The position numbers and the translations under genes are program-made. Shown here in pieces: positions 16,884-26,700 of a stretch of 64,000 nucleotides of DNA. This DNA comes from JAIYCX01 sp964353175 (GTDB taxonomy: Bacteria; Bdellovibrionota_C; UBA2361; SZUA-149; DAOLCO01). The number at the start of each line of letters is the position of its first letter. Positions within the stretch are counted from its first letter, which is position 1. The stretch is taken from positions 124,001 to 188,000 of the forward strand of contig CAYGUX010000001.1 of NCBI GenBank assembly GCA_964353175.1, read 5' to 3'. The notes beneath the pieces were generated by a model that saw nothing but the letters and a program-made list of their open reading frames with translations, was not told the origin of the DNA and searched no databases.

Positions 16884-18479
16884 ATGAAATCAAACGATAA
16901 TACTCCTTCAATTAATAGCCCTGAAAGCTCTTGGCACTCCCTCGCCCTTTGCACCTCGGAGAATGCTATCGCCATCATTCCCATAGAATTTGCTAAGAAA
17001 TACTCAATTCTTCCAATAAGTATTCTAAAACATCAAAATGAAGAGGTGCTTGTTGTAGCGACTTCCTTAGAATGTCAGGAACTGGAAATAAAAGAGAATT
17101 TAAAACTAATTACCGATAAAAAGATCATTCTCAAAAGACTCAAAGAAGAGACCCTAGATAGAGCTATCTCATTTGCCTATCAAAATCACAGGATAAAAAA
17201 CAATAGCTCACTCCTAGATATCAAAAGTGGCTCATCAATAGACTCTAAGAAAAAACATATCTCACTCTCAGATGTGAAAGAGAGCCTCGCTCCGAACCTA
17301 CTTCAAAGCGTCCTAATTGAAGCCATCAATAAGAAAGCTTCAGACATACACATAGATAGTCCCTCAGAGAACACGGCAGTTCTAAGCTACAGAATTGATG
17401 GGAAATTAAAAGTTCAGAAACAATATGACATGAGTGGTGCAACATTTAAAAAGCTACTAAGGCACATACTGGTGCTATGTGAGCTTGATATAACAAAGAT
17501 GGACTACCCACAGGAAGGAATGTTTGAACTTTCCCTAGATCCCATTGCCATTCGGCTTCGAATATCATCCCTACCGACTGTTTCAGGAAACAAACTGGCC
17601 ATTAGACTGCTATACCACCCACTTCTCGATGACAATAGTGAGGTCAATCAGAACATTTTTGATGTTCTGAATATTCCCAATAAATACCAGCTGCTCTATA
17701 AATCTCTGCTAAAGAAAAAGGGCGGATTAATCCTAGTCTCTGGCCCCACTGGAAGTGGTAAATCGACTCTCCTTTACTCAATCCTTCAACTAGCAACTCA
17801 AGATAAGAGCAAAAATATCATTACAATTGAAGATCCCGTTGAAAGACGAATAGCAGGAGCAACACAAATAGAGATAAATAATAGCAATTCCTTAAATTAC
17901 TCGACCATCCTTAAACATCTTCTCAGACAAGATCCCGATATGGTGATAATCTCAGAAATTAGAGATGCTGAAACTGCCGCCACCGCCCTAGAATCAGCTT
18001 TAAGTGGTAGTTTAATTTTAAGCACTATTCACGCCTCTAATGTGCCTGAATTGATTCTAAGATTACTAGAACTCTCATGCCCTCCGCTTAGTATTGCTTC
18101 AACAGTAAAATTAATTAGCTCACAAAGACTTCTCAGGAAACAGTGCCAAGAATGTAAACAAGCAGTCTTTGATGACTCCCACTTAAGAAAAAGTCTAAAA
18201 ATCGAATCACACACACCCACCTACATTGCCAATGGATGCGCCACCTGTACCCAAAGTGGAATAGATGGAAGAATAGCAGTTTATGAATTCTGCGAGCCCA
18301 CTTTTGAACTAATTTCCTCCCTTGCAAATCTTTTTAAAAATGGCCCCACAAACAATGACCACAATAATTTAAAAAACGCACTTAAAGGGTCAAACTACAT
18401 CTCCTTTGCCAGTTCACTTAGAGGAATGTTAATTCAAGGACTTATCTCAGAGGAAGAAGCTGAAAGTATTTTGTTTTAA
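16884..18479 (+). CDS. GspE/PilB-family secretion or pilus ATPase
   Basis: The 531-residue protein has an N-terminal MshEN-type domain (about 15-100), and a RecA-like ATPase with Walker A SGPTGSGKST and Asp box EDPVE. Walker B is atypical in containing DPDMVIISEIRD, and the His box is STIHASN. A zinc-type cysteine set follows, CQECK and CATC about 34 residues apart, as in GspE/PilB. This powers type II secretion or type IV pilus assembly, but no other secretion or pilus gene is nearby. It is followed by recJ with a gap of about 70 bp. Confidence 0.88.
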   Translation: MKSNDNTPSINSPESSWHSLALCTSENAIAIIPIEFAKKYSILPISILKHQNEEVLVVATSLECQELEIKENLKLITDKKIILKRLKEETLDRAISFAYQNHRIKNNSSLLDIKSGSSIDSKKKHISLSDVKESLAPNLLQSVLIEAINKKASDIHIDSPSENTAVLSYRIDGKLKVQKQYDMSGATFKKLLRHILVLCELDITKMDYPQEGMFELSLDPIAIRLRISSLPTVSGNKLAIRLLYHPLLDDNSEVNQNIFDVLNIPNKYQLLYKSLLKKKGGLILVSGPTGSGKSTLLYSILQLATQDKSKNIITIEDPVERRIAGATQIEINNSNSLNYSTILKHLLRQDPDMVIISEIRDAETAATALESALSGSLILSTIHASNVPELILRLLELSCPPLSIASTVKLISSQRLLRKQCQECKQAVFDDSHLRKSLKIESHTPTYIANGCATCTQSGIDGRIAVYEFCEPTFELISSLANLFKNGPTNNDHNNLKNALKGSNYISFASSLRGMLIQGLISEEEAESILF

Positions 18480-18549
18480 GTCAATTTGATATAGATAATT
18501 AGGAGCAAAAAAACCAAAACAATTTGATAAGTTAAACGATGCTATATAA

Positions 18550-20367
18550 ATGATGCAAACTGAAGAACTTCAAGATAAGGGTAACAACAAGTTAGTTCAC
18601 ACTCAACTTATAGAGAATGAAAATTTACACTTATCAAAAATCATATCGAACGAACTAGGCCTTCATGCCATTACCGCAGAACTACTTTTACTTAGAGGTA
18701 TAAATTCTCCAGATCAAGCAAAGTCATATCTCAACCCGACACTTCGGCAAGACCTCCCCAACCCTAGACTATTAAAAAATTCAGAAATCGCAGTCGAAAG
18801 AATCATTCGAGCGATCAAGAATAAAGAATACATTACGATCTTCACTGACTTTGATGTCGATGGAATGACATCCGGCTCACAGCTCTACTTAATACTATCA
18901 AAGGCTGGTGCAAAACTTAGATACTACGTACCAGACCGCGAGAAAGAAGGTTATGGCCTTTCTGAGTATGCCGTCAATAAACTTCATAAGGAAAAGACAG
19001 AACTACTTATCACCCTAGATTGCGGAATAAGTAATGTTAAAGAGATTGAACTCGCTAAATCTCTAGGGCTTTCTGTTATCGTAGTTGACCATCACGAACT
19101 TGGGGACAAGCTTCCACCTGCGGACATCATAATCAACCCTCATCAAGAAGGTTGCCGGTTTAAAGAAGAAAAGCTCGCTACAGCAGGCATTATATGGCTA
19201 CTAGGAATCATCCTCTTAAAAGAACTTGAGCATAATAAAGAGGAGCTTGCGCTAGACCTAACAAACCTTCCAACTAGCAAGTCACTGCTAGACCTTGCTG
19301 CTATCGGTACAATTTGCGACATGGTTCCACTAAGAGGAGTTAACAGACTTATTGCACATAAGGGAATTGATAGTATCAGAGCGGTTAGAAGGGCTGGGAT
19401 CGAAGCTTTAATAGACATCGCAGGGCTTCCAATAGGGAAAAGATTCGCCTGTTCACACATCGCATTTGGAATTGGGCCAAGGTTAAACGCCTCTGGAAGA
19501 ATCAATACAGCGGATCTTGGATTTTCACTTCTGACCTCAGAGTCCATGAGCGAATCTAAAAAAATTGCTCACAGGATTAATAACTTAAATCAAGAGAGAA
19601 AAGCGCTAGAAACCCACGCAAAGGATGTTTGTTTCACTGAGATTGAAGAACTAATCGAACCTAACAAAGAAGAACCCTTTGCTTACGCGATCTTTGACCC
19701 CTCTTTCCATGTCGGGATCATTGGTATCGCCGCTCAAAGAGTTGTTGAGAAGTTCTATAAACCTACAGCCGTTATGACTCTAGTTGAGTCCGAAGGAAAA
19801 CGCCTCATCAAAGGTAGCGTTAGAAGCGTTCGCGGATTCCACGTAGCAGATGCTCTAAAGTCCCTTTCCCATCTTCTAATTAACCATGGTGGACATGCGG
19901 AAGCGGGAGGATTTTCACTACTTGAGGATAACCTTGAAGAGCTACTTAGAGAGTTCCCTAGAGTAGCCAAGGATATTTTTAAAGGGGATACTCCTCAAAA
20001 ACTCATAAAAGTAGATAGAGAAATAAAATTCTCTGACATCAGCATACAACTAGTTCAAGAACTTCAACTTCTAGCTCCATTCGGAATCGGAAATCCATCT
20101 CCTTCATTCTACACAAAAAACATAGAGATAACTTCCGTTCAGATGATTGGCGACTCTCATATCAAACTAGAGTTAAAAGATTCTACTGCAATGAGAATGG
20201 CTATTGGATGGAGGATGAGGGGGAATACTGCACTCTTTAGAGGGAATACTATCGATTTAGTTTATTCTCTTGAACTCAACACCTACAAAGGAGTAACCTC
20301 AGTTCAATTAATCGCCAAAGAAGTTTTTGAAAAATCTCCATCACAAAGAGAGTACTCTGCTTGTTAG
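18550..20367 (+). CDS. recJ: Single-stranded-DNA-specific 5'-3' exonuclease RecJ
   Basis: RecJ degrades single-stranded DNA 5' to 3' in recombinational and mismatch repair. The 605-residue protein shows motif I as FTDFDVDGMTSG, a TLDCGIS motif, VVDHHEL (the DHH motif) and the DHHA1 motif NHGGHAEAGGFSL. The C-terminal OB-fold region is present (LLAPFGIGNPSPSF). The catalytic aspartates appear complete. The downstream gene overlaps its end, pointing to an operon with the GspE-like ATPase and the GH99-like protein. Confidence 0.95.
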   Translation: MMQTEELQDKGNNKLVHTQLIENENLHLSKIISNELGLHAITAELLLLRGINSPDQAKSYLNPTLRQDLPNPRLLKNSEIAVERIIRAIKNKEYITIFTDFDVDGMTSGSQLYLILSKAGAKLRYYVPDREKEGYGLSEYAVNKLHKEKTELLITLDCGISNVKEIELAKSLGLSVIVVDHHELGDKLPPADIIINPHQEGCRFKEEKLATAGIIWLLGIILLKELEHNKEELALDLTNLPTSKSLLDLAAIGTICDMVPLRGVNRLIAHKGIDSIRAVRRAGIEALIDIAGLPIGKRFACSHIAFGIGPRLNASGRINTADLGFSLLTSESMSESKKIAHRINNLNQERKALETHAKDVCFTEIEELIEPNKEEPFAYAIFDPSFHVGIIGIAAQRVVEKFYKPTAVMTLVESEGKRLIKGSVRSVRGFHVADALKSLSHLLINHGGHAEAGGFSLLEDNLEELLREFPRVAKDIFKGDTPQKLIKVDREIKFSDISIQLVQELQLLAPFGIGNPSPSFYTKNIEITSVQMIGDSHIKLELKDSTAMRMAIGWRMRGNTALFRGNTIDLVYSLELNTYKGVTSVQLIAKEVFEKSPSQREYSAC

Positions 20368-21890
20368 TAGAATTTAGTTTAATATTATTTGCTTCGAGTT
20401 TCCTCTTTTCCTTAAAAAGAAGAGTAGGAAGCTACAATCCATCTACACTAGATATTCTTGCGAGTGTCTATCTGCTAACGATGCTTGTTTGTGCTTATGT
20501 AAACTTTAGATTCAATAATTCCATAGAATCAACCCCCTATCTCATAAGCCCAGGAAGTCTCTTCTCAAGAACTATCCTTCCCTACTCAGAGTACTGCTCT
20601 CGGATATTAGAGCCATACTACATAATACTATTTTTCCTACTGGAATACCTTTCTAGGCATTCCAATTCAAAACTTAACCTCTTAGCTAAAGCAAGCTTTC
20701 TCTTCACATGGCTTATGGAAGTTTTGCATTTTCAAAATGTTCTAAGCATTAGCCCCACACTTATTCATTTGCTCTGGGCATCTGTTTTTATTCTCTATCT
20801 TTTAAAAATACAAGGAGCCTGCCCGAACGCAAAACGCAATGCGTCTCCGTTTCCTGCTTTTCTAAGTTTTATATTCCTTGCCTTCTCATCCCTACTTCTA
20901 CCTCCCAAACCAATGCCGACACTTCTCTCCACTCATTACTACCTATGGTTTCCTGAGAACTGGAAAGCAGGATATGGAGATGGCACCACTGACTCCAGAC
21001 CTCAATTAGGTGAATACAAATCCGAAGACTCAGAACTAATAAAGAAACACCTGGAAAAAATCTCAAAAAGTGGAATTAATGTCCTTATTCTTGATTGGTG
21101 GCCAAGGAATCCCTTCCTTAAAAAAAGAGCTCTCAAAGTGACTGAGATGATTAAGGAATATCCCAATCTTAAATTCGCTATCCATCTGGAGACACTCGAC
21201 CTTGGATTAGACAAAAATTCAGATCTAATCACAATGAACGATAAACGCATCAAGGATCTTTCTAAGTTTTTTGAATACGCTGGGAACAAACTTTTCTCCA
21301 GTGAGCAGTATTTAAAAGTTGATGAGCGACCCGTAGTCTTCATGTATGCGAGCAGACACCTAGTTGGAGACGTTAGGAATGCCCTAATTAAAGTAAAGGA
21401 GCATACAAAAGAAACAAGCTCCTACTTCCCATATTTAATCGGCGATGAAGTGTTCTATCAGGTCCCAGAAGGAAGAAATGCAAAATCTGCGAGGCTAAAA
21501 CCTAGATTTATTCCAAGCTGGGATAGAATCATGGCCTTTGATGCTCTAACGCTCTACAACCCCTACGACCCCACACACCACTATACGAGCCTAGAGGAAG
21601 GCGATACATCAGAATTCCTAATAGAGAGCTATACGCTCTATAGTCGCTATAAAGACATCTGCAATCAACTAGGAATACCGTTCCTACCCACCGCCATTCC
21701 TGCCTACAACGACAAAATGATCAGACCCCACCTAAACCACCAAATAATCCCAAGGGTAGATAAGAATGGCATCTCAACCCTTGATGCGCTCCTTTCGACA
21801 AGTGAAGAATTTAAAAATAGAAGAGGCTTGAACCTGACTACCATTACCTCTTTTAATGAGTGGAATGAGGGGACGAATATTGAAAGATAG
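20361..21890 (+). CDS. Membrane protein with GH99/WbsX-like glycan domain
   Basis: The N-terminal 175 residues contain about five hydrophobic segments. From about residue 185 there is a domain like glycoside hydrolase family 99 and the WbsX group: STHYYLWFPENWKAGYGDG, INVLILDWW, HLETLDLG, ending FNEWNEGTNIE. These act as endo-alpha-mannosidase-type enzymes or in surface polysaccharide processing. The protein stops abruptly after the FNEWNEG motif, so the C-terminus is short. It uses a TTG start and overlaps recJ by 7 nt. A later start is possible but would cut into the first helix. Confidence 0.7.
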   Translation: MLVEFSLILFASSFLFSLKRRVGSYNPSTLDILASVYLLTMLVCAYVNFRFNNSIESTPYLISPGSLFSRTILPYSEYCSRILEPYYIILFFLLEYLSRHSNSKLNLLAKASFLFTWLMEVLHFQNVLSISPTLIHLLWASVFILYLLKIQGACPNAKRNASPFPAFLSFIFLAFSSLLLPPKPMPTLLSTHYYLWFPENWKAGYGDGTTDSRPQLGEYKSEDSELIKKHLEKISKSGINVLILDWWPRNPFLKKRALKVTEMIKEYPNLKFAIHLETLDLGLDKNSDLITMNDKRIKDLSKFFEYAGNKLFSSEQYLKVDERPVVFMYASRHLVGDVRNALIKVKEHTKETSSYFPYLIGDEVFYQVPEGRNAKSARLKPRFIPSWDRIMAFDALTLYNPYDPTHHYTSLEEGDTSEFLIESYTLYSRYKDICNQLGIPFLPTAIPAYNDKMIRPHLNHQIIPRVDKNGISTLDALLSTSEEFKNRRGLNLTTITSFNEWNEGTNIER

Positions 21891-22055
21891 CATCTAGACT
21901 AGAGAAGCTAATCGTAAGACATAAAAAAAGGTTATGAACTATACTCTTCAAATAATGACATATTGTTTCAATAAATATTGGGATCCTTTAAAGAAAATAT
22001 AAGCTTTATCGTATCTGCCTGAACTTTAAAGGGTTTTTCAGAACGACTCAAATAT

Positions 22056-22076
22056 AAAAAGGGGGCAAAAGCCCCC
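22056..22076 (-). terminator. Rho-independent terminator of glnA
   Basis: On the minus strand a GGGGGC stem, TTTT loop and GCCCCC arm (22076-22061) are followed directly by TTTTT (22060-22056). It lies about 50 bp after the glnA stop codon and is the clearest intrinsic terminator in the window. Confidence 0.85.
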
Positions 22077-22124
22077 CCCACCTTTCTTATGAAGAAATCA
22101 TTTAAATGAAGCAATAAATCCCCT

Positions 22125-23564
22125 CTAAAATCTCTTCCATATATACTGATTAGTAACCTCGTGATGGAATAAAATCTCCTCGCTCTTCACCATAGTACCA
22201 AGCTCCTTAGGGCATCTATTAGCTGAGGCTTCTTTAAGTTCTGCATATTTTTCAGTATTTTGCTCTCCCAACATCTCCTTCATTACAGAGCTATTGTTAA
22301 AGAAATCTATTGCGTCGTAAATATTATCTGGCAACACCTTATCAGCTCGCTTACGATTAGCACCAGCATGGTCAGCCTTTATACCACCCTCTAATCCAAC
22401 CTTAAACAAAGTCAACATAGACAAATACGGATTAACATCAGGAGCAACGGTTCGCACTTCAACTCTTGCAGACTTTTCATTACCAATAGGAATTCTAACC
22501 ATAGCAGTTCTATTTACTGCGGATGCCATAATTTGATTTGGTGCTTCATATTGAGGATCGAGTCTTCTATACGAGTTCACACTTGGATTAAGGACCAAAC
22601 ACATATCTAAGCCATTACTTAATATCTTCTCAACAAAATCCCAAGCCATAGGAGAGAGGTTATCTTCCCCTGCTTTATCATAGAACAAATTCTTCCCCTG
22701 CTTACATACCGAGATATTGGTATGCATTCCACTTCCATTAATATTTGCCATTGGCTTAGGAAGAAAAGATGCGGTCATCCCCATATCAGCTGCGATCTGT
22801 CTTGCAAGCAACTTATAAATCTGAACCTGATCTGCCGCTTGAAGTGCATCACAATAGCTATAATTCAATTCGAACTGAGAAGGAGCTACCTCTGGATGAT
22901 CTTTTTCATTCTCAAAACCCATCGCACGTTGTGCTTCTGCAAATTTATCAATAAAAACCTTTAGCGGGTCCTTAGGCAATGAATGATAATATCCACCGTT
23001 TGAAACGAATTTAAAACCTTCTCTGGAATTAAAGTTCTGTTCAACATTTCGACCTTCGAATAAAAATCCTTCTATTTCCACTGCCGCAAAAAGCTCTGTT
23101 TCATCCTTTTTATATAAATCATTGGAATACTGTTTAAGCAGTCCTCTAATATCAGATTTATATACAGACCCATCTCTGTCACAGATCTGAGCGAATACTA
23201 TTACTTTTCCAGGGCCAAAAATATCACTAGGTAACCATCTAAAAGAACCCCAATCGACTTCCAATCTTAAATCAGACTCTCTTACTGCGGTAAGACCTCT
23301 TACGCTTGAACCATCAAAAGTGAGATTATCATGAGAACCTAGTAGGAATTTCTTATCATAGTCCAACATATGGAATCTACCTTCCAAATCGGAGAAACCA
23401 ATAGTTACCGCTTTAAGCGCTTTTTCTTCTGCTAAATACTTAAGATAGAAATCTCTGAGAGTAGCCTCATCAGTTCTTTTTGCTACCTTAGCTTTAGCTT
23501 TAAGATTAAGCTCCTCAAGCTCATCGTATGAAATTTCTAGAAAGTTCTTTATTTGAATAGACAT
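22125..23564 (-). CDS. glnA: Glutamine synthetase, type I
   Basis: GlnA makes glutamine from glutamate, ammonia and ATP. The 479-residue protein has the family motifs TFDGSSVRG near the N-terminus and the metal and glutamate ligands in AAVEIEGFLFEG, EVAPSQFELNY and PMANINGSGMHTN. It also has the ATP/arginine motif NEKSARVEVRT. The adenylylation-site tyrosine may correspond to the DNIYDAI segment. It is monocistronic, with a clear terminator downstream and about 180 bp of AT-rich sequence upstream holding its promoter. Confidence 0.95.
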   Translation of the reverse strand: MSIQIKNFLEISYDELEELNLKAKAKVAKRTDEATLRDFYLKYLAEEKALKAVTIGFSDLEGRFHMLDYDKKFLLGSHDNLTFDGSSVRGLTAVRESDLRLEVDWGSFRWLPSDIFGPGKVIVFAQICDRDGSVYKSDIRGLLKQYSNDLYKKDETELFAAVEIEGFLFEGRNVEQNFNSREGFKFVSNGGYYHSLPKDPLKVFIDKFAEAQRAMGFENEKDHPEVAPSQFELNYSYCDALQAADQVQIYKLLARQIAADMGMTASFLPKPMANINGSGMHTNISVCKQGKNLFYDKAGEDNLSPMAWDFVEKILSNGLDMCLVLNPSVNSYRRLDPQYEAPNQIMASAVNRTAMVRIPIGNEKSARVEVRTVAPDVNPYLSMLTLFKVGLEGGIKADHAGANRKRADKVLPDNIYDAIDFFNNSSVMKEMLGEQNTEKYAELKEASANRCPKELGTMVKSEEILFHHEVTNQYIWKRF

Positions 23565-23748
23565 AATTAATTCCGCATTAATATTTGTAATAAGTCAGAG
23601 CGATAATAACGAGAATTAGATGCGATGGAAACAAATTATATGCAAATTAGATGAATAACTATCGAAGTATAGGATTTATCAATACCTCAAGAACAGAATC
23701 AATAGTCTCTCGTACTTACCGCTTGAACTTAGCAGTATTCGCAAGAAC

Positions 23749-26700
23749 CTAGCTAGCTAATTTCAGATTCAAAGGCTTAGGACTCATTTCTCTCTGATTA
23801 TATTCCGCAATAGCTTCCTTAGTAGGAGTCATTATAGAAGAACTTAGATAATTAGAAGTTGCTCCCTGGAAGATTATCTCGCCTCCTTCCTCCCCAGGCC
23901 CCGGGCCAACTTCCACAACATAGTCTGAGTCAAGAATTAAATCTAGATTATGTTCAATTATTAATACAGAATTCCCTAAATCTACGAGTCTCCTCAAAAG
24001 CGCACTTAACTTATCTACATCTGACATGTGCAAACCAATTGATGGCTCATCTAAGATATACAAAGTATCACTTGCCTCACGCATACTTAACTCTTTTACA
24101 ATTTTCAATCTTTGCGCTTCTCCCCCTGACAAAGTATGGGAAGCTTGACCAAGCTGAAGATATCCAATCCCAATTTCCACCGCATAATCCAAAGCCCTTT
24201 TAACCTTACGATGAGATGAGAATAGAGCACTAGCTTCAGAAATAGTTAATTTCAATATTGCTCCTAAAGATAGCCCATTAAAAGTAACCTCTAGCGCTTC
24301 TCGCCCATACCTAAATCCATTACATTGTTCACAATGAGACACCGCATCAGGCAAGAAACTTAATGGCACCTTCGTATATCCCTTCCCCCCACAAACCTCA
24401 CAACGACCCTTACCAGTATTGTATGAGAAATAAGAAGCTGTCCACCCTCTAACCTTAGACTCTGGTAGAGAGGCAAATAGATCTCTAATATGATTAAAAA
24501 TCCCTAAGAAAGAAGCAGGAGTACTCGCAGGCGTTCTGCCGATTGGACTTTGATCGATTTCCACCATCTTCTGAATATCATCTAAGCCCTTAATAGAACC
24601 CCAAGTCCTTTCTCGCTCGAAATCCTTATCTTCAAAATCATCCATAATCGCGGGGATCAAACTGGAGTGAACTAAAGAACTCTTACCAGCACCCGACACA
24701 CCGACCACGGAAGTAAACGCCTTTGTTGGAACTCGTAAATCTACAGACTTAAGATTGTTAGCCCTTGCTCCATTTAATTCTATATATAAAGCATCCTTAA
24801 TATCCTTCCCTGCTTTTCCAGTATCAATACTTCTTAAAGTGGCTCTAGTTCTTAGAGATTCAGCAGTGATAGAATTCTCGCACTCCAACAACCCGCTTAA
24901 TTCGCCTGCATAAACCAACTCTCCACCCCCTGCTCCTCCCCTAGGCCCGATATCAATAATATAATCTCCATCCAAGATAGTATCTTCGTCATGCTCAACC
25001 ACGATAACGGTATTACCTTGATCTCTTAGGGTCTCAAGCATTTTCATCAACTGCTTATGATTCTTTGGATGTAAACCAATACTGGGTTCGTCAAGCACAT
25101 AACAAACCCCCGTTAAGGGCGCGCCGATATTCTTTGCTAACCTCAACCTCTGAGCCTCACCACCCGACAAACTAGAAGCATCTCTATCTAAAGAAAGATA
25201 AGATAGACCAATCTCTTCAATCAAGGACAAAATTGGTATCAACTCTTCGAATATAGGTCCTGCGATGGGCGCTTTAGACTTCGGTATCTCTAAGGCTAGC
25301 AAGTATTCTCTTAATTGAGGTGCGCTAAACTCACACAGCTCATATATTTTTTTCCCACCGAAGCTTACAGAAGCACCTAACCTCTTAATCCTTCCCCCCT
25401 TACAAGTGGGGCAGACCTTTGATCCGGTTCCTTTAGTTCCTTGCACCTTACCCCAACCTTCACAAGTCCCACACATCCCTCTCTTACTACGAAAAGAAAA
25501 GTCTTGAGGATCGAGTGGCAAAAAGCCTTTTTTACACTTAGGACACATTCTACTTGCACTAAATACCTCTACCTGATCTCTAGGATCTCCAGCGACAATC
25601 TCCACAGAACCACCACCCATCACCATCGCCTGCTTAATCGCTATAGAAAGCATTTCTTTTGACTTACTTCCGATCTTTAATGAACCAACTAGAAGTGAAA
25701 CATCATGCAGTTTATGTCTTTCTAACTTAGTCTCTTCAGTAAAATTCTTAAATGATCCATCAATCAAAGCTTCTCTAATATCCGCCTCTATTGCTCTTCG
25801 AAATAGATCATTATAATGCCCCTTTCTTCCAGAGACTACTGGTGCAAATATATAAATCTTCTGCCCTTTAAATCTCTCAAAACACTCATCCACAAGTGCA
25901 TCATTGGAAAAATTACTAATTAAAGTACCGTCTGTCGGACAGTACTGATCCCCAGCCTTAGCAAAAAGGAGCCTTAGAAACTGATACACTTCTGTCACGG
26001 TTGATAAGGTCGATACTCCCATTGGAGGAGCAGTCTTTTGACTAACCGCGATAGTAGGCGGAATGTTTAGAACAGAATCCACTTCCGGTCTCTGTTCTTG
26101 ATTCATATATTGCCTAGCATAGGGAGATAAACAATCTATAAATCTCCTCTGACCTTCTGAGAACAAAATATCAAAAGCAAGAGTTGACTTACCTGAGCCA
26201 GACACCCCAGTGAAAACAATAAGTTTATCCCGCGGAATCTTTAAAGAGACGTCTTTTAAATTATGTTCACGAGCACCAGAGATTTCTATTTCATGGCCCA
26301 ATGATCTTTCCGAACGATTGGCTTCAATACTTAGAAGATTATTGGATTTAGGCTCAAAGTCACCTCTTAAATAACTTAAAGTTTCTGACTGTTTAGATTT
26401 ATCTAAGATTAGATCCTCTAAACGCCCCTCTAACAATAAGTTACCACCCCCCACTCCACCCTCTGGGCCTAACTCAACAAACCAATCCGCCTCTGCTAAC
26501 AAATCAAGATTATGCTCCACGCATAAAACAGAATTACCTTGTTCTATCAATAGACGGATACACTTTAGCAATTCTTTTACATCTTCTGGATGCAGACCAG
26601 TTGTTGGCTCATCTAGTATAATTAACGCACCCCCTGTTCTTGATCCTATATAAGTAGCAAGCTTTAGTCTTTGAGCCTCCCCCCCGGACAAACTACTCAG

